A DNA stretch of 52,823 nt. Origin: Prevotella sp. (GTDB lineage Bacteria > Bacteroidota > Bacteroidia > Bacteroidales > Bacteroidaceae). This document shows positions 44,423 to 52,652 of this stretch, piece by piece (the stretch's first letter is position 1; each line of letters begins with the position of its first letter). Position numbers and translations under genes: made by a program. Under the pieces are notes generated by a model that ran no database searches, was not told the origin of the DNA, and worked only from the letters and a program-made list of their open reading frames with translations. Where the stretch lies: the NCBI GenBank assembly GCA_017483805.1, contig JAFUUL010000131.1, positions 1 to 52,823 of the forward strand, given 5' to 3'.

Positions 44423-45404
44423 GAGTTTCCTCATATATATAATAGGTGTCATCGCCCTGCTGCTATCCTCCTGCTATCGCGAGCAGCGGCAGACCAGCGA
44501 CGCCTGGGTGGTCACCGAGGAACAGATGGACTCCATCTCGTTCTACACCACTCACCACTACACCCAGAACTACAACTTCCTGGTCAAGACCGACTCGCTG
44601 CTGCTTGTCTGCCAGCAACCGTCAGAGGTGGTCAGCGGAATGCTGGTCGACACGATATTCGTCCGACGCGACGACGTGGTCGTGGTGGCCGACATCATGA
44701 CGCTCTCCACCGACAGCGTCGACTCCGTGTGGGTGCAGATAGCCCGCGACCAGCAGACCATGGGCTGGATTCACGAGAGCGAGATGCTGAAGGGCGTGGC
44801 CCCCGACAACCCCATCTCCCGCTTCATCGACTATTTCTCCGACGAGCATCTGCTCATCATCCTGGCCTTTGTGGTCATCGTGGCCGCTCTCTATCTCATC
44901 AGGAGCCTCTTCCGCCGCAACGCCAAGATCGTGCATTTCAACGATATTCCCTCGTTCTATCCCACGCTGCTTGCGGTGCTCGTGGCGGCGTCGGCCGTCT
45001 TCTACAGCACCATCCAACTGGCCGACCCCGACTCGTGGCGACACTACTACTATCACCCCACGCTCAATCCCTTCTCCGTGCCGCTCCATCTGGCCCTCTT
45101 CCTCTTCACCGTGTGGGCCCTGCTGCTCATCACGCTGGCCGCTTTCGACGACATCCGCCGCCATCTGTCCACGTCGGAGACCATCTTCTACTGCCTGGGC
45201 CTGATAGCCGTCTGCGCCATCAACTATGTGGTATTCAGCGTCTCCACGCTCTACTATGTGGGCTATCCCCTGCTCGTGGCCTATGCCGTGTTTGCCTTCT
45301 GGCGCTACTTCAGCAAGAGCCGCACGGCCTACATCTGCGGCCACTGCGGCCATCGGCTGCAGGAGAAGGGCGTCTGTCCGCACTGCGGCTACCGCAACGT
45401 GTAG
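44403..45404 (+). CDS. Membrane lipoprotein-like protein with C-terminal zinc ribbon
   Basis: 333 residues. The N-terminus (RKSFLIYIIGVIALLLSSC) has a lipobox-like LSSC, so the protein may be lipidated. A periplasmic beta-like domain (about 25-140) resembles SH3-type sensors. Four or five membrane helices lie between about 152 and 305, and a zinc ribbon ends the protein (CGHCGHRLQEKGVCPHCG). The mixture of lipoprotein signal, membrane helices and terminal zinc ribbon is unusual. The start overlaps the end of the U32 gene; in-frame ATG codons at 44409 and 44415 are equally good. It is the fourth zinc-ribbon protein of this operon and probably belongs with the kinase set. Confidence 0.75.
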   Translation: MSMPMRKSFLIYIIGVIALLLSSCYREQRQTSDAWVVTEEQMDSISFYTTHHYTQNYNFLVKTDSLLLVCQQPSEVVSGMLVDTIFVRRDDVVVVADIMTLSTDSVDSVWVQIARDQQTMGWIHESEMLKGVAPDNPISRFIDYFSDEHLLIILAFVVIVAALYLIRSLFRRNAKIVHFNDIPSFYPTLLAVLVAASAVFYSTIQLADPDSWRHYYYHPTLNPFSVPLHLALFLFTVWALLLITLAAFDDIRRHLSTSETIFYCLGLIAVCAINYVVFSVSTLYYVGYPLLVAYAVFAFWRYFSKSRTAYICGHCGHRLQEKGVCPHCGYRNV

Positions 45405-45425
45405 CAAAATCCATATAAATGGGGA

Positions 45426-45456
45426 TTGCCTGTTCGGCTGGAAATGACTACCTTTG
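45426..45456 (+). promoter_or_regulatory. Promoter of the TonB-dependent receptor gene
   Basis: TTG at 45426-45428, a 20-nt spacer, and TACCTTTG at 45449-45456. This rules out a start upstream of the ATG at 45484. Confidence 0.75.
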
Positions 45457-45483
45457 CAGCCGAAATTCAACATAAAAGACAAT

Positions 45484-47883
45484 ATGGACAAAAAACTCTT
45501 TCTCGGTTTGGCCCTGCTTGCCTCACTGCCCGTGATGGCAGAGACAAACCCCGCCAACCCAACCTTAGCCAACGACACCTCGCGCGTCATCGACCTCGAC
45601 GAAGTGATGGTCGTCTCTCAACCCAAAGAAACCTTCCGCCTGCGCCAGCAGCCCATGAGCAGCAGCGTGTTTACCAGTGGCGAACTGGAGAAACTCAACA
45701 TTCAGGACCTGCGCCAACTCTCGGCCTATGTGCCGTCGTTCGCCATGCCTGCCTACGGCTCGCGTCTCACCTCGTCTATGTATATCCGTGGCTTGGGCAG
45801 TCGCGTGAGCAACTCCGCCGTGGGCGTCTACTACGACAATATCCCCCTCGTGTCGAAGGCTTCCTATAACACCCACCTCTACATGATCGACCGCATCGAC
45901 GTGCTGCGCGGTCCGCAGGGCACGCTCTACGGTGCCAACACCGAGGGTGGCATCGTGCGCGTCTACTCGAAGAACCCCATGAACTATCAGGGCACCGACA
46001 TCAATCTCGGCCTCGCCTCCGGCTTTGGCCGTAAGGCCGAGGTGGCCCACTATCATCACCCCTCTGACCGACTGGCCTTCAGCGTGGCCGGCTTCTACAA
46101 CGGTCAGGATGGCTTCTTCCTGAACCAGAACCTCGGCGAGAATGCCGACAAGATGGACGAGGCCGGTGCTAAGATTCGCCTGATGTGGCGGCCAGTCAAG
46201 CGGCTGCTCATCGACCTGACCGCCGACTATCAGTACACGCGCCAGAACGGCTTCCCCTATGGCGAGTATGATCCTGAAGAGGCCTGGGCATCGCTGCCCA
46301 GCACCACCTTCATGTCGGCATATAAGCGCAACATGGTGAACACAGGACTGGGCATCAGTTACGACTTTGACCGTCTGCTGCTCACTTCGACCACCAGTTA
46401 CCAGTTCCTGCGTGACCGCATGGACATGGACATCGACTATACGCCCGCCGACCGCATGGGCCTGCTCCAGCGGCAGAAGGCCAACGCCGTGACCGAGGAA
46501 CTCGCGCTGCGCTCCAAGAGCAGCGGCGTGTGGCGCCACGCCACCGGCCTCTTCGCTTCGCGCCAGTGGCTCCACACCGATGCCACCGTCTCCTTCGGTC
46601 AGGGCCTGATGCGCCCCATCAGTCTGGCCATCGAGAATGCCATGAAGAACGCCATGCTGCAGGGCTTCGTCGGTCGCAACATGGCCCAGGGCATGACACC
46701 CCAGCAGGCCGCTGCCGCCGCCCAGGCCCAGGTCGACGCCATGGGCGTGACGATGCAGGCCGAGATGGCCGTTCCCAACACGTTCCGTCAGCCGCAGACC
46801 ACGCTCGCCGCCTACCATGAGTCCAGCATCACGCTGGCCGACCTGCTCACTGCTACCGTAGGCCTGCGCCTCGACTACAACAAGGTGGAGATTGACTACG
46901 ACTCCTATGGCTACATGGCCATCACTGGCGGTACGGCCAACGCCGTGGCTACCAATACGCTCAGTTCGCACATACTGAACAACCACTCCACGTCGTTCAC
47001 CCAGTTGCTGCCCAAGTTTGGTCTTTCCTATAAACTCGACGGTCGCGGTAGCAACATCTACGCCTCGGTCAGCAAGGGCTATATGGCCGGTGGCTACAAC
47101 ATCCAACTCTTCAGCGACATCCTGCAGGCCGACCTCAACGACCCGCAGGCCCAGCAGCAGGCTCAGCGCGGCGATGTCACCATCGACCACACCGAGCAGG
47201 ACTATGCCGACATCGAGGAGGCCATCAGTTACAAGCCCGAGGAGAGTTGGAACTACGAACTCGGTGCCCACCTGAACCTCTTCGACAGTAAACTGCAGGC
47301 CGACGTGGCCACGTTCTACACGCAGTTGCGCAACCAGCAACTCTCTGTCATGGCTCCCAACTACGGCTTTGGCCGTATGACCGTCAATGCCGGCAAGAGC
47401 AGCACCTGCGGTCTGGAGGTGGCTCTGCGTGGTCTCGCCCTCGACAATCATCTCTCTTGGGCAGCCTCCTATGCCTTCACCCGTGCCACCTTCCGTGAGT
47501 ATTCCGAACAGCAGGAAGACGGCACCGTCGTCGACTACAAGGACAACAAGATTCCCTACGTGCCGGCCCACACCTTCTGCGCCATGGTCGACTATCGCTT
47601 CGACGTGCCGGGCGACGCCGTGCTCCGCTCAGTGACCGTCGGAGCCAATGTTGCAGGCAATGGCCGCACCTACTGGGACGATGCCAACACCGCTTCGCAG
47701 GATCTCTATGCCACCCTCGGTGCCCACGTGCTGGTCGACATGGGCTGTGTCAATGTCGACTTCTGGGGCCGCAACCTCACCGACACGAAGTATTGCACCT
47801 TCGCCCAGCCTTTCAGCGGCACCTATATCGGTCAGCGCGGCAATCCCCTCCAACTGGGCGTCGACGTCAAAATGAACTTTTAA
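45484..47883 (+). CDS. TonB-dependent outer-membrane receptor
   Basis: 799 residues. A signal peptide (MDKKLFLGLALLASLPVMAE) precedes a TonB-box-like DEVMVV and the plug domain (about 35-165: YIRGLGSRVSNSAVGVYYDNIPLV, IDRIDVLRGPQGTLYGANTEGG). The rest is a 22-strand barrel that ends in Phe (DVKMNF). There is no carboxypeptidase-like N-terminal domain and no SusD neighbour, so this is a simple receptor for a siderophore, vitamin or similar small ligand, not a Sus-type glycan transporter. It has its own promoter and a strong hairpin behind it. Confidence 0.95.
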   Translation: MDKKLFLGLALLASLPVMAETNPANPTLANDTSRVIDLDEVMVVSQPKETFRLRQQPMSSSVFTSGELEKLNIQDLRQLSAYVPSFAMPAYGSRLTSSMYIRGLGSRVSNSAVGVYYDNIPLVSKASYNTHLYMIDRIDVLRGPQGTLYGANTEGGIVRVYSKNPMNYQGTDINLGLASGFGRKAEVAHYHHPSDRLAFSVAGFYNGQDGFFLNQNLGENADKMDEAGAKIRLMWRPVKRLLIDLTADYQYTRQNGFPYGEYDPEEAWASLPSTTFMSAYKRNMVNTGLGISYDFDRLLLTSTTSYQFLRDRMDMDIDYTPADRMGLLQRQKANAVTEELALRSKSSGVWRHATGLFASRQWLHTDATVSFGQGLMRPISLAIENAMKNAMLQGFVGRNMAQGMTPQQAAAAAQAQVDAMGVTMQAEMAVPNTFRQPQTTLAAYHESSITLADLLTATVGLRLDYNKVEIDYDSYGYMAITGGTANAVATNTLSSHILNNHSTSFTQLLPKFGLSYKLDGRGSNIYASVSKGYMAGGYNIQLFSDILQADLNDPQAQQQAQRGDVTIDHTEQDYADIEEAISYKPEESWNYELGAHLNLFDSKLQADVATFYTQLRNQQLSVMAPNYGFGRMTVNAGKSSTCGLEVALRGLALDNHLSWAASYAFTRATFREYSEQQEDGTVVDYKDNKIPYVPAHTFCAMVDYRFDVPGDAVLRSVTVGANVAGNGRTYWDDANTASQDLYATLGAHVLVDMGCVNVDFWGRNLTDTKYCTFAQPFSGTYIGQRGNPLQLGVDVKMNF

Positions 47884-47913
47884 TAAACCAACCAACATAA
47901 ATGCTAAAAGAGA

Positions 47914-47945
47914 GTGGGGGAGGATGCCTGGGCATTCTCCTCCAC
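47914..47945 (+). terminator. Hairpin behind the TonB receptor gene
   Basis: A stem of about 14 bp with two G-U pairs (GTGGGGGAGGATGC pairing with GCATTCTCCTCCAC) starts 31 nt after the stop codon. There is no clean T run after it, so termination is likely but not certain. Confidence 0.65.
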
Positions 47946-47980
47946 TGGTTTATGCTATTCGGAGTTGCAACCTTTGCTTA

Positions 47981-48075
47981 GATTCTAGGCACTTCGTTGA
48001 GAGATTCTAGGCACTTCGTTGAGAGATTCTAGGCACTTCGTCGGGAGATTCTAGGCACTTCGTTGAGAGATTCTA
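47981..48075. repeat. Four and a half tandem 22-nt units (family D)
   Basis: Units start at 47981, 48003, 48025 and 48047, with a partial fifth at 48069 that runs into the alsT stop codon. The unit begins GATTCTAGGCACTTCG; the third copy has TCGG where the others have TTGA. Unlike families A and C there is no perfect palindrome in the unit, but the 22-nt period is identical. Confidence 0.92.
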
Positions 48076-49479
48076 TTGCCAGCACTCGATATCCGCTTCG
48101 ATTTCTGGCAGTTTGTTGCGCTGGAATGTAGGCTCCTTGATGCCCTGATGCTTCTGGGTGCGATAGTCATCGAGCAGGCGGAACACGTACTTGCCGAGGA
48201 GGGCAATGGCCACGAGGTTGCAGGCGGTGAGCAGGGCCATGCATAGGTCGATGATGCTCCACACGACTTCAAGGGTAGTCCAGGCGCCGAAGAGCACCAT
48301 CGCGCCGCCGGAGAGCAGGCGGTAGGTGGTCATGGCCGTGCGGCTCTGAGTCATAAAGCGCACGTTGGCCTCGCCGTAATAGTAGTTGCCAATCATCGAT
48401 GAGTAGGCGAAGAGAAAGATGGCGACGGCAATGAAGGTGGGGCCCCATGAGCCGACTTCCGACTCGAGGGCGGCCTGCGTCAGCATGATGCCGTTGAGTT
48501 CGGGCGAGGTGTAGAGGCCGCTGATGAGGATGATGAAGGCCGTGCACGAGCAGACCACCAGCGTGTCGGTGAACACGCCTAAGGCCTGGATGAGGCCCTG
48601 CTTGACGGGGTGAGATACGGCTGCCGTTGCTGCTGCATTGGGGGCACTGCCTTCGCCGGCCTCGTTGCTGAAGAGGCCACGCTTCACACCGTTCATGATG
48701 GCCGCTCCCAGCGTGCCGCCAACGGCCTGTTCCAGTCCGAAGGCACTCTCGATAATCACTTTGAAGACATGTGGAATGAGTCCGATGTTCATCACGATGA
48801 TCACTACCGCCAATACAAAATAGCCCACCGCCATCACCGGCACCAGCACGGAACTGACCTTTGCGATGCGCTGGATGCCGCCAAAGACGATGATGAGCGT
48901 CATCACCACGAGTGCCACGCCCGTCGCCATCGGGTTCCATCCGAAGGCTCCCTCCATTGCGCCACAGATGGTGTTGGTCTGCACGGAGTTGTTGGCCAGG
49001 CCAAACGAAACCGTAATCAATATCGCAAACAGCACCGCCATCCAACGGCAATGCAGTCCTCGCTGGATATAGTAGGCCGGACCACCGATGAACGAGTCCT
49101 TGTGGTGCTGTTTGAAGAGTTGTCCGAGCGTTGACTCCACGAAGGCCGTGGCCGAACCTACCAGTGCCATCACCCACATCCAGAACACGGCGCCCGGTCC
49201 GCCTACGGCAATGGCAGTGGCCACGCCAGCCAGATTGCCCGTGCCGACGCGTGAGGCCAGCGACACGGCGAAGGCCTGGAACGATGAGATATGTTTTTCC
49301 GAGCCCTGCGGCTTTACCGACGAGTCTGTCAGCAGCCGCAGCATCTCGCCCACCATGCGGAACTGCACGAAGCGTGTGCGCCACGTAAACCACAGGCCGC
49401 AACCTATCAGCGCGGCTATAATCACATAGCCCCACAGGGCATCGTTGATCGTGTTGAGTATGTTTAGGACGGAATCCAT
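48073..49479 (-). CDS. alsT: Sodium:alanine symporter (AGCS family)
   Basis: 468 residues with about 11 membrane helices. It carries alanine or glycine with Na+ across the inner membrane. Family features include the N-terminal GLWFTWRTRFVQFRM, SFQAFAVSLASRVGTGNLAGVATAI, DSFIGGPAYYIQRGL and KRGLFSNEAGEGSAPNAAATA. It is convergent with the TonB receptor gene and its stop codon lies inside the last repeat unit of family D. A TAACTTTG box lies 20 nt before the ATG. Confidence 0.95.
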   Translation of the reverse strand: MDSVLNILNTINDALWGYVIIAALIGCGLWFTWRTRFVQFRMVGEMLRLLTDSSVKPQGSEKHISSFQAFAVSLASRVGTGNLAGVATAIAVGGPGAVFWMWVMALVGSATAFVESTLGQLFKQHHKDSFIGGPAYYIQRGLHCRWMAVLFAILITVSFGLANNSVQTNTICGAMEGAFGWNPMATGVALVVMTLIIVFGGIQRIAKVSSVLVPVMAVGYFVLAVVIIVMNIGLIPHVFKVIIESAFGLEQAVGGTLGAAIMNGVKRGLFSNEAGEGSAPNAAATAAVSHPVKQGLIQALGVFTDTLVVCSCTAFIILISGLYTSPELNGIMLTQAALESEVGSWGPTFIAVAIFLFAYSSMIGNYYYGEANVRFMTQSRTAMTTYRLLSGGAMVLFGAWTTLEVVWSIIDLCMALLTACNLVAIALLGKYVFRLLDDYRTQKHQGIKEPTFQRNKLPEIEADIECWQ

Positions 49480-49498
49480 ATTATATGTATATTGGCTG

Positions 49499-49506
49499 CA
49501 AAGTTA
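49499..49506 (-). promoter_or_regulatory. -7 box of alsT
   Basis: TAACTTTG on the minus strand, 20 nt before the ATG at 49479; the nearest TTG upstream is 24 nt away, longer than usual. Confidence 0.5.
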
Positions 49507-49588
49507 CAAAACTTTAGCGAGAATCAGGCACAATTCGCACTTTAGAGTTGTTTCAACTAAAAAAATAGGTTAAAACATAGCGGCAATA

Positions 49589-49620
49589 TTTGGAGGTATA
49601 AACAGAAAGGCATATCTTTG
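49589..49620 (+). promoter_or_regulatory. blaI promoter
   Basis: TTTG at 49589-49592, a 20-nt spacer, and TATCTTTG at 49613-49620. The start codon is at 49654. Confidence 0.75.
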
Positions 49621-49656
49621 CACCGTCGAACTAAATAAATCGTCGAAAAAGATATG
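49611..49656. promoter_or_regulatory. Inverted repeat over the blaI promoter and start codon, possible operator
   Basis: CATATCTTT (49611-49619) and AAAGATATG (49648-49656) are perfect 9-nt inverted repeats 28 nt apart. The left arm covers the -7 box and the right arm covers the start codon, a sensible place for autoregulation by the BlaI-type repressor. It differs from the classic TACA..TGTA operator. Confidence 0.4.
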
Positions 49657-50013
49657 CAGAAACTTACAGGCAAGGAAGAAGAAGTGCTGGAACTGATGTG
49701 GCAGTTGGGTGAGTGCGCACCAAAGGATATTGTGGCGCTGTACCCAGAGCCGCAGCCCCACGTGAACACCATCGCCACGATGGTACAGTCGTTGGAACGC
49801 AAAGGCTATGTGAGCCATCGTCCGCAGGGACGCGGCTTCATCTATTTCCCGATAGTGAAGCAGGAGGAGTACGGACGCACAAAGTTGGGCGGTTTCGTTG
49901 ACCGCTACTTTAAGCACTCTTACATGGAACTCGTATCATCGCTCGTGGCTGAGGAGAAGGTGAGCGAACAGGAACTGTTGGACTTCCTCAATGAACTAAA
50001 GAAGCAATCGTAG
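49654..50013 (+). CDS. BlaI/MecI/CopY family transcriptional repressor
   Basis: 119 residues with a winged helix at the N-terminus (LTGKEEEVLELMWQLGECAPKDIV ... VNTIATMVQSLERKGYVSHRP) and a C-terminal dimerisation helix pair. Such repressors dimerise on operators and are cut or released when the partner M56 sensor is activated. It is followed 3 nt later by the M56 gene, the usual pairing. There is no beta-lactamase gene in view, so the regulated target may be the sensor pair itself and the following lipoprotein. Confidence 0.93.
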   Translation: MQKLTGKEEEVLELMWQLGECAPKDIVALYPEPQPHVNTIATMVQSLERKGYVSHRPQGRGFIYFPIVKQEEYGRTKLGGFVDRYFKHSYMELVSSLVAEEKVSEQELLDFLNELKKQS

Positions 50014-50016
50014 CGT

Positions 50017-51909
50017 ATGGCAGCATTCATCATCTATATCATCAGGTGGGCGGTCTGCCTGACGCTGCTCTACTCACTCTTCGGATTGTTTCTGAAGCGC
50101 GAGACGCTGCATGGCTTTAACCGCGTGGTGCTGTTGGTCATAATTGCTGCCAGCATGGTGTTGCCGTTGTGTCAGGTGAGAATCCATGAAACCAACATCA
50201 TTACAGAGAATCGTGGAATCATAGAGCAGCAGTTGAAACATGTACAGAATCCGATATTTGAATATCCTGATCATGTTGTCTATCACTATGATGACTCAGA
50301 AGTAATCTATAAGACTCCGCCCATACGTGAAAACATACGTCTGATGGTGCCAATAGTGATTCTTGTCTATCTGTCTGGATTGATTGTTGTCTGGCTGCGC
50401 TATTTCTGGCAGATAACCGCGTTGCTGCTGATGATTTACAGGAGCAAAAGAATAAAGATAGAAGGTGTGCCAGGCCGCGTTCATGTTGTGACCAATTCCA
50501 GCGTGAAGGCACCATGCAGTTGGATGCGATGGATGATTCTCAACCCCGCAGACGTAAACACCCGTGCCATCATCAAGCATGAACTGGCACACATCCGCCT
50601 GGGCCACTCCTGGGACATGCTGCTCTGCGAACTGACCTGCCGCATGCTGTGGTTCGTGCCTTTTGCATGGATGCTGCGCCAAGACCTGCGCGACGTACAC
50701 GAATACCAAGCCGACCGCCGCGTGCTTCAGGGCGGCATACGAGACGAAGAATATCAACTGTTATTAATAAAGAAAGCAACCAGCACGGGACTGCAGCCTG
50801 TGGTGAACGCATTCAATCAAAGTCCAATTAAACGAAGATTCAAAATGATGTACCGCAAACCATCCCGACGATGGGTGGCCCTGAAAGCCATCTATCTCCT
50901 GCCGCTGAGTGCGCTGGCTGTCGTGGCCTTCGCCCGTCCGCAAGCCATCAGCGAGATTGAAGAGAAAGTAGAGGCAGAAGTCACCAAGGCTGTGGCTACT
51001 GTAGTGCAAGGCAATGACGAACCCGTCATAGCAGAACAGAAAGAGGCGACCGTGCTACCAGCACTGGTAGAAACAAAAGACACCGTGCAAGTGCTCTCAG
51101 ATGCAAACTTAGTCAATGCCGACCTGAACGAGTCTGGTCACGATGTTCTTGAACTCCCTTCCGCCAAGTCTGCCACCGAACTGCTCGACAGCACCATGCA
51201 GGCCGTGGGGGCACGCAAGATTGCCGAGGGCACCTACATCGGTCATTTCCAGCCCTCGCTGAACAGCGACACCATGCGCATAGCCCAAGCCACTATTCTT
51301 GACCGCCAGAGTCAGCAGACCGACGAGCATCTGTTTGCACAGAACGCTGCCGACCCTTACGCCTACAACATTACCCTCAATGCCGAGACGCGCAAAGACC
51401 GCACAGGCTATTACATCCGCTATTTGCAGCCCGTCAATTCAATGCTGCGAAATTATGACAAGAAAGAGATAGACCCCAAGATGCTGTCTACCGACAGCGT
51501 ACTGACGAAGCGCAGCAGCAACAGCATGCTTTCTCGCGTTTTCCAGCCTGTTGCCATAGAGCGGAGCAAGAAAGAGACGCGCATCTATATGTACACTGGC
51601 TATGGCGGCAACCCGCGAGTAGAGGAATGGGATAAAGACAAGAACCCGCACGCTTACCTGGCCATCGTTGACGAGCGGACCGGCGACAAATATTGCTGCC
51701 GCGCCACCGACTTCTCCTATTTCAAATACGTCAAGGACGAGGTCGTTGGCAAAGACACTATCAAAGTCTATCAGACCTGCCTTATATTCCCGCCCTTAGA
51801 CAAGGGTGTGAAGGAAGCGCATCTTGGGTCTGTGGCTGGAGACAACCGTTTCTCCAATAACTTCGACATCAACGCCGTTCCCCGCAAGGGTCGTGTTATT
51901 ACTAATTGA
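50017..51909 (+). CDS. BlaR1-type M56 membrane metallopeptidase sensor
   Basis: 630 residues. Membrane helices lie at about 2-22, 33-52, 105-128 and 285-305. The zinc protease site is HELAH at 188-192, with VHEYQADR near 228-235 giving the further ligand. In place of the penicillin-binding sensor of true BlaR1 the periplasmic part (about 310-630) is a domain of other origin; its last section (about 545-610, AIVDERTGDKYCC ... IFPPLDKGVK) is homologous to the lipoprotein encoded next. On sensing a signal it should cleave the BlaI-type repressor. Codons at about 50150-50480 are clearly richer in A and T than in neighbouring genes. Confidence 0.9.
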   Translation: MAAFIIYIIRWAVCLTLLYSLFGLFLKRETLHGFNRVVLLVIIAASMVLPLCQVRIHETNIITENRGIIEQQLKHVQNPIFEYPDHVVYHYDDSEVIYKTPPIRENIRLMVPIVILVYLSGLIVVWLRYFWQITALLLMIYRSKRIKIEGVPGRVHVVTNSSVKAPCSWMRWMILNPADVNTRAIIKHELAHIRLGHSWDMLLCELTCRMLWFVPFAWMLRQDLRDVHEYQADRRVLQGGIRDEEYQLLLIKKATSTGLQPVVNAFNQSPIKRRFKMMYRKPSRRWVALKAIYLLPLSALAVVAFARPQAISEIEEKVEAEVTKAVATVVQGNDEPVIAEQKEATVLPALVETKDTVQVLSDANLVNADLNESGHDVLELPSAKSATELLDSTMQAVGARKIAEGTYIGHFQPSLNSDTMRIAQATILDRQSQQTDEHLFAQNAADPYAYNITLNAETRKDRTGYYIRYLQPVNSMLRNYDKKEIDPKMLSTDSVLTKRSSNSMLSRVFQPVAIERSKKETRIYMYTGYGGNPRVEEWDKDKNPHAYLAIVDERTGDKYCCRATDFSYFKYVKDEVVGKDTIKVYQTCLIFPPLDKGVKEAHLGSVAGDNRFSNNFDINAVPRKGRVITN

Positions 51910-51933
51910 GAATTGAAAATTGAGAATTGAGAA
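51906..51933 (+). repeat. Four 7-nt direct repeats between the M56 gene and the lipoprotein gene
   Basis: TTGAGAA at 51906, TTGAAAA at 51913, TTGAGAA at 51920 and 51927. The first unit contains the BlaR1 stop codon and the last ends 2 nt before the next ATG. Copy-number change would alter the spacing to the next start codon. Similar AT-rich heptamer runs are common between Bacteroidales genes. Confidence 0.8.
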
Positions 51934-51935
51934 TT

Positions 51936-52598
51936 ATGATTACAAAAGATCATAGATACCTACTGATAGTGGCAGCCCTCGCCATGTTGACCAGCTGCCA
52001 CACCACAAAGAGCATACTCGCAAATGATTACGACGAACGCCCCGAAAACAAGCAACCCGTACTGGAGCGCCCCGCCTGGCCCAACTACGACCTGCACGAC
52101 GATCGCTCGTTTGCCGCTTTCTCACATGTTCAGACAGCACTAAGAGGCGAAGGCATCTATATTCGGGGTGAAGATGGCAGCATATCTGGACACGGCAGAA
52201 CCACCATCTACCGCTGCAAGGATGCCACCTACCTATGCTATGACTGGGATGTGCCCAACGACCAGGACTGGTGGTTCTTCCGCGAGAACTCAGGTGCGGC
52301 CATTATTGATGCCGATACCGGCGACCGCTACGTCGTGGTAAGCGGCGAGCACTTCCCTCTTGACCAGTGCTTCTGGATCTACGGACATAAGAACGAGACC
52401 ATACGCCTCATCAGCAAGTATCCGCCACTGCCGCCGTCGGTGAAGCGCGTGCAGATATACTCTCCAAGCAGCGAGTCGCGTCGCTGGATGAGCGGCGAGG
52501 GAAGTCTGTCCAAGGTCTACAAACTCGATGACCTGCGCCCCCATGCCAAGAAGCAGGAAAAGCCAAAGCCCAAGAAGCAGGGTCGCATCATCCGCTGA
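51936..52598 (+). CDS. Lipoprotein related to the C-terminal domain of the adjacent M56 sensor
   Basis: 220 residues. A lipoprotein signal (RYLLIVAALAMLTSC) fixes the start at the ATG at 51936. The mature part has a beta-rich domain; about 119-175 (AAIIDADTGDRYVVV ... ISKYPPLPPSVKRVQIYS) aligns by eye with the last 65 residues of the preceding M56 protein. The C-terminus is very basic (KKQEKPKPKKQGRIIR). It probably sits in the outer membrane or inner-membrane periplasmic face and may bind the same ligand as the sensor or compete with it. A strong terminator lies 55 nt behind the stop. Confidence 0.8.
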   Translation: MITKDHRYLLIVAALAMLTSCHTTKSILANDYDERPENKQPVLERPAWPNYDLHDDRSFAAFSHVQTALRGEGIYIRGEDGSISGHGRTTIYRCKDATYLCYDWDVPNDQDWWFFRENSGAAIIDADTGDRYVVVSGEHFPLDQCFWIYGHKNETIRLISKYPPLPPSVKRVQIYSPSSESRRWMSGEGSLSKVYKLDDLRPHAKKQEKPKPKKQGRIIR

Positions 52599-52652
52599 CG
52601 TAGAAATTATTAACCAACAAATAAAGTAATCTTTTTTTCGTAACCCCGGGAC

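Noticed and set aside
33056-45404. Type VI or type VII secretion locus
   Set aside because: Kinase, FHA, PP2C and an EccA-like AAA protein occur with such systems, but no sheath, VgrG, Hcp, baseplate, WXG100 or FtsK-type EssC/EccC gene is present in the window.
45484-47883. SusC of a polysaccharide utilisation locus
   Set aside because: No carboxypeptidase-like N-terminal domain, no SusD gene next to it, and the only glycoside hydrolase is 17 kb away in another operon.
47981-48075. CRISPR array
   Set aside because: Units are contiguous 22-nt repeats with no unique spacers, and no cas gene is in view.
49654-51909. Beta-lactam resistance regulator
   Set aside because: The M56 sensor has no penicillin-binding domain and no beta-lactamase gene is nearby, so the signal is probably not a beta-lactam.
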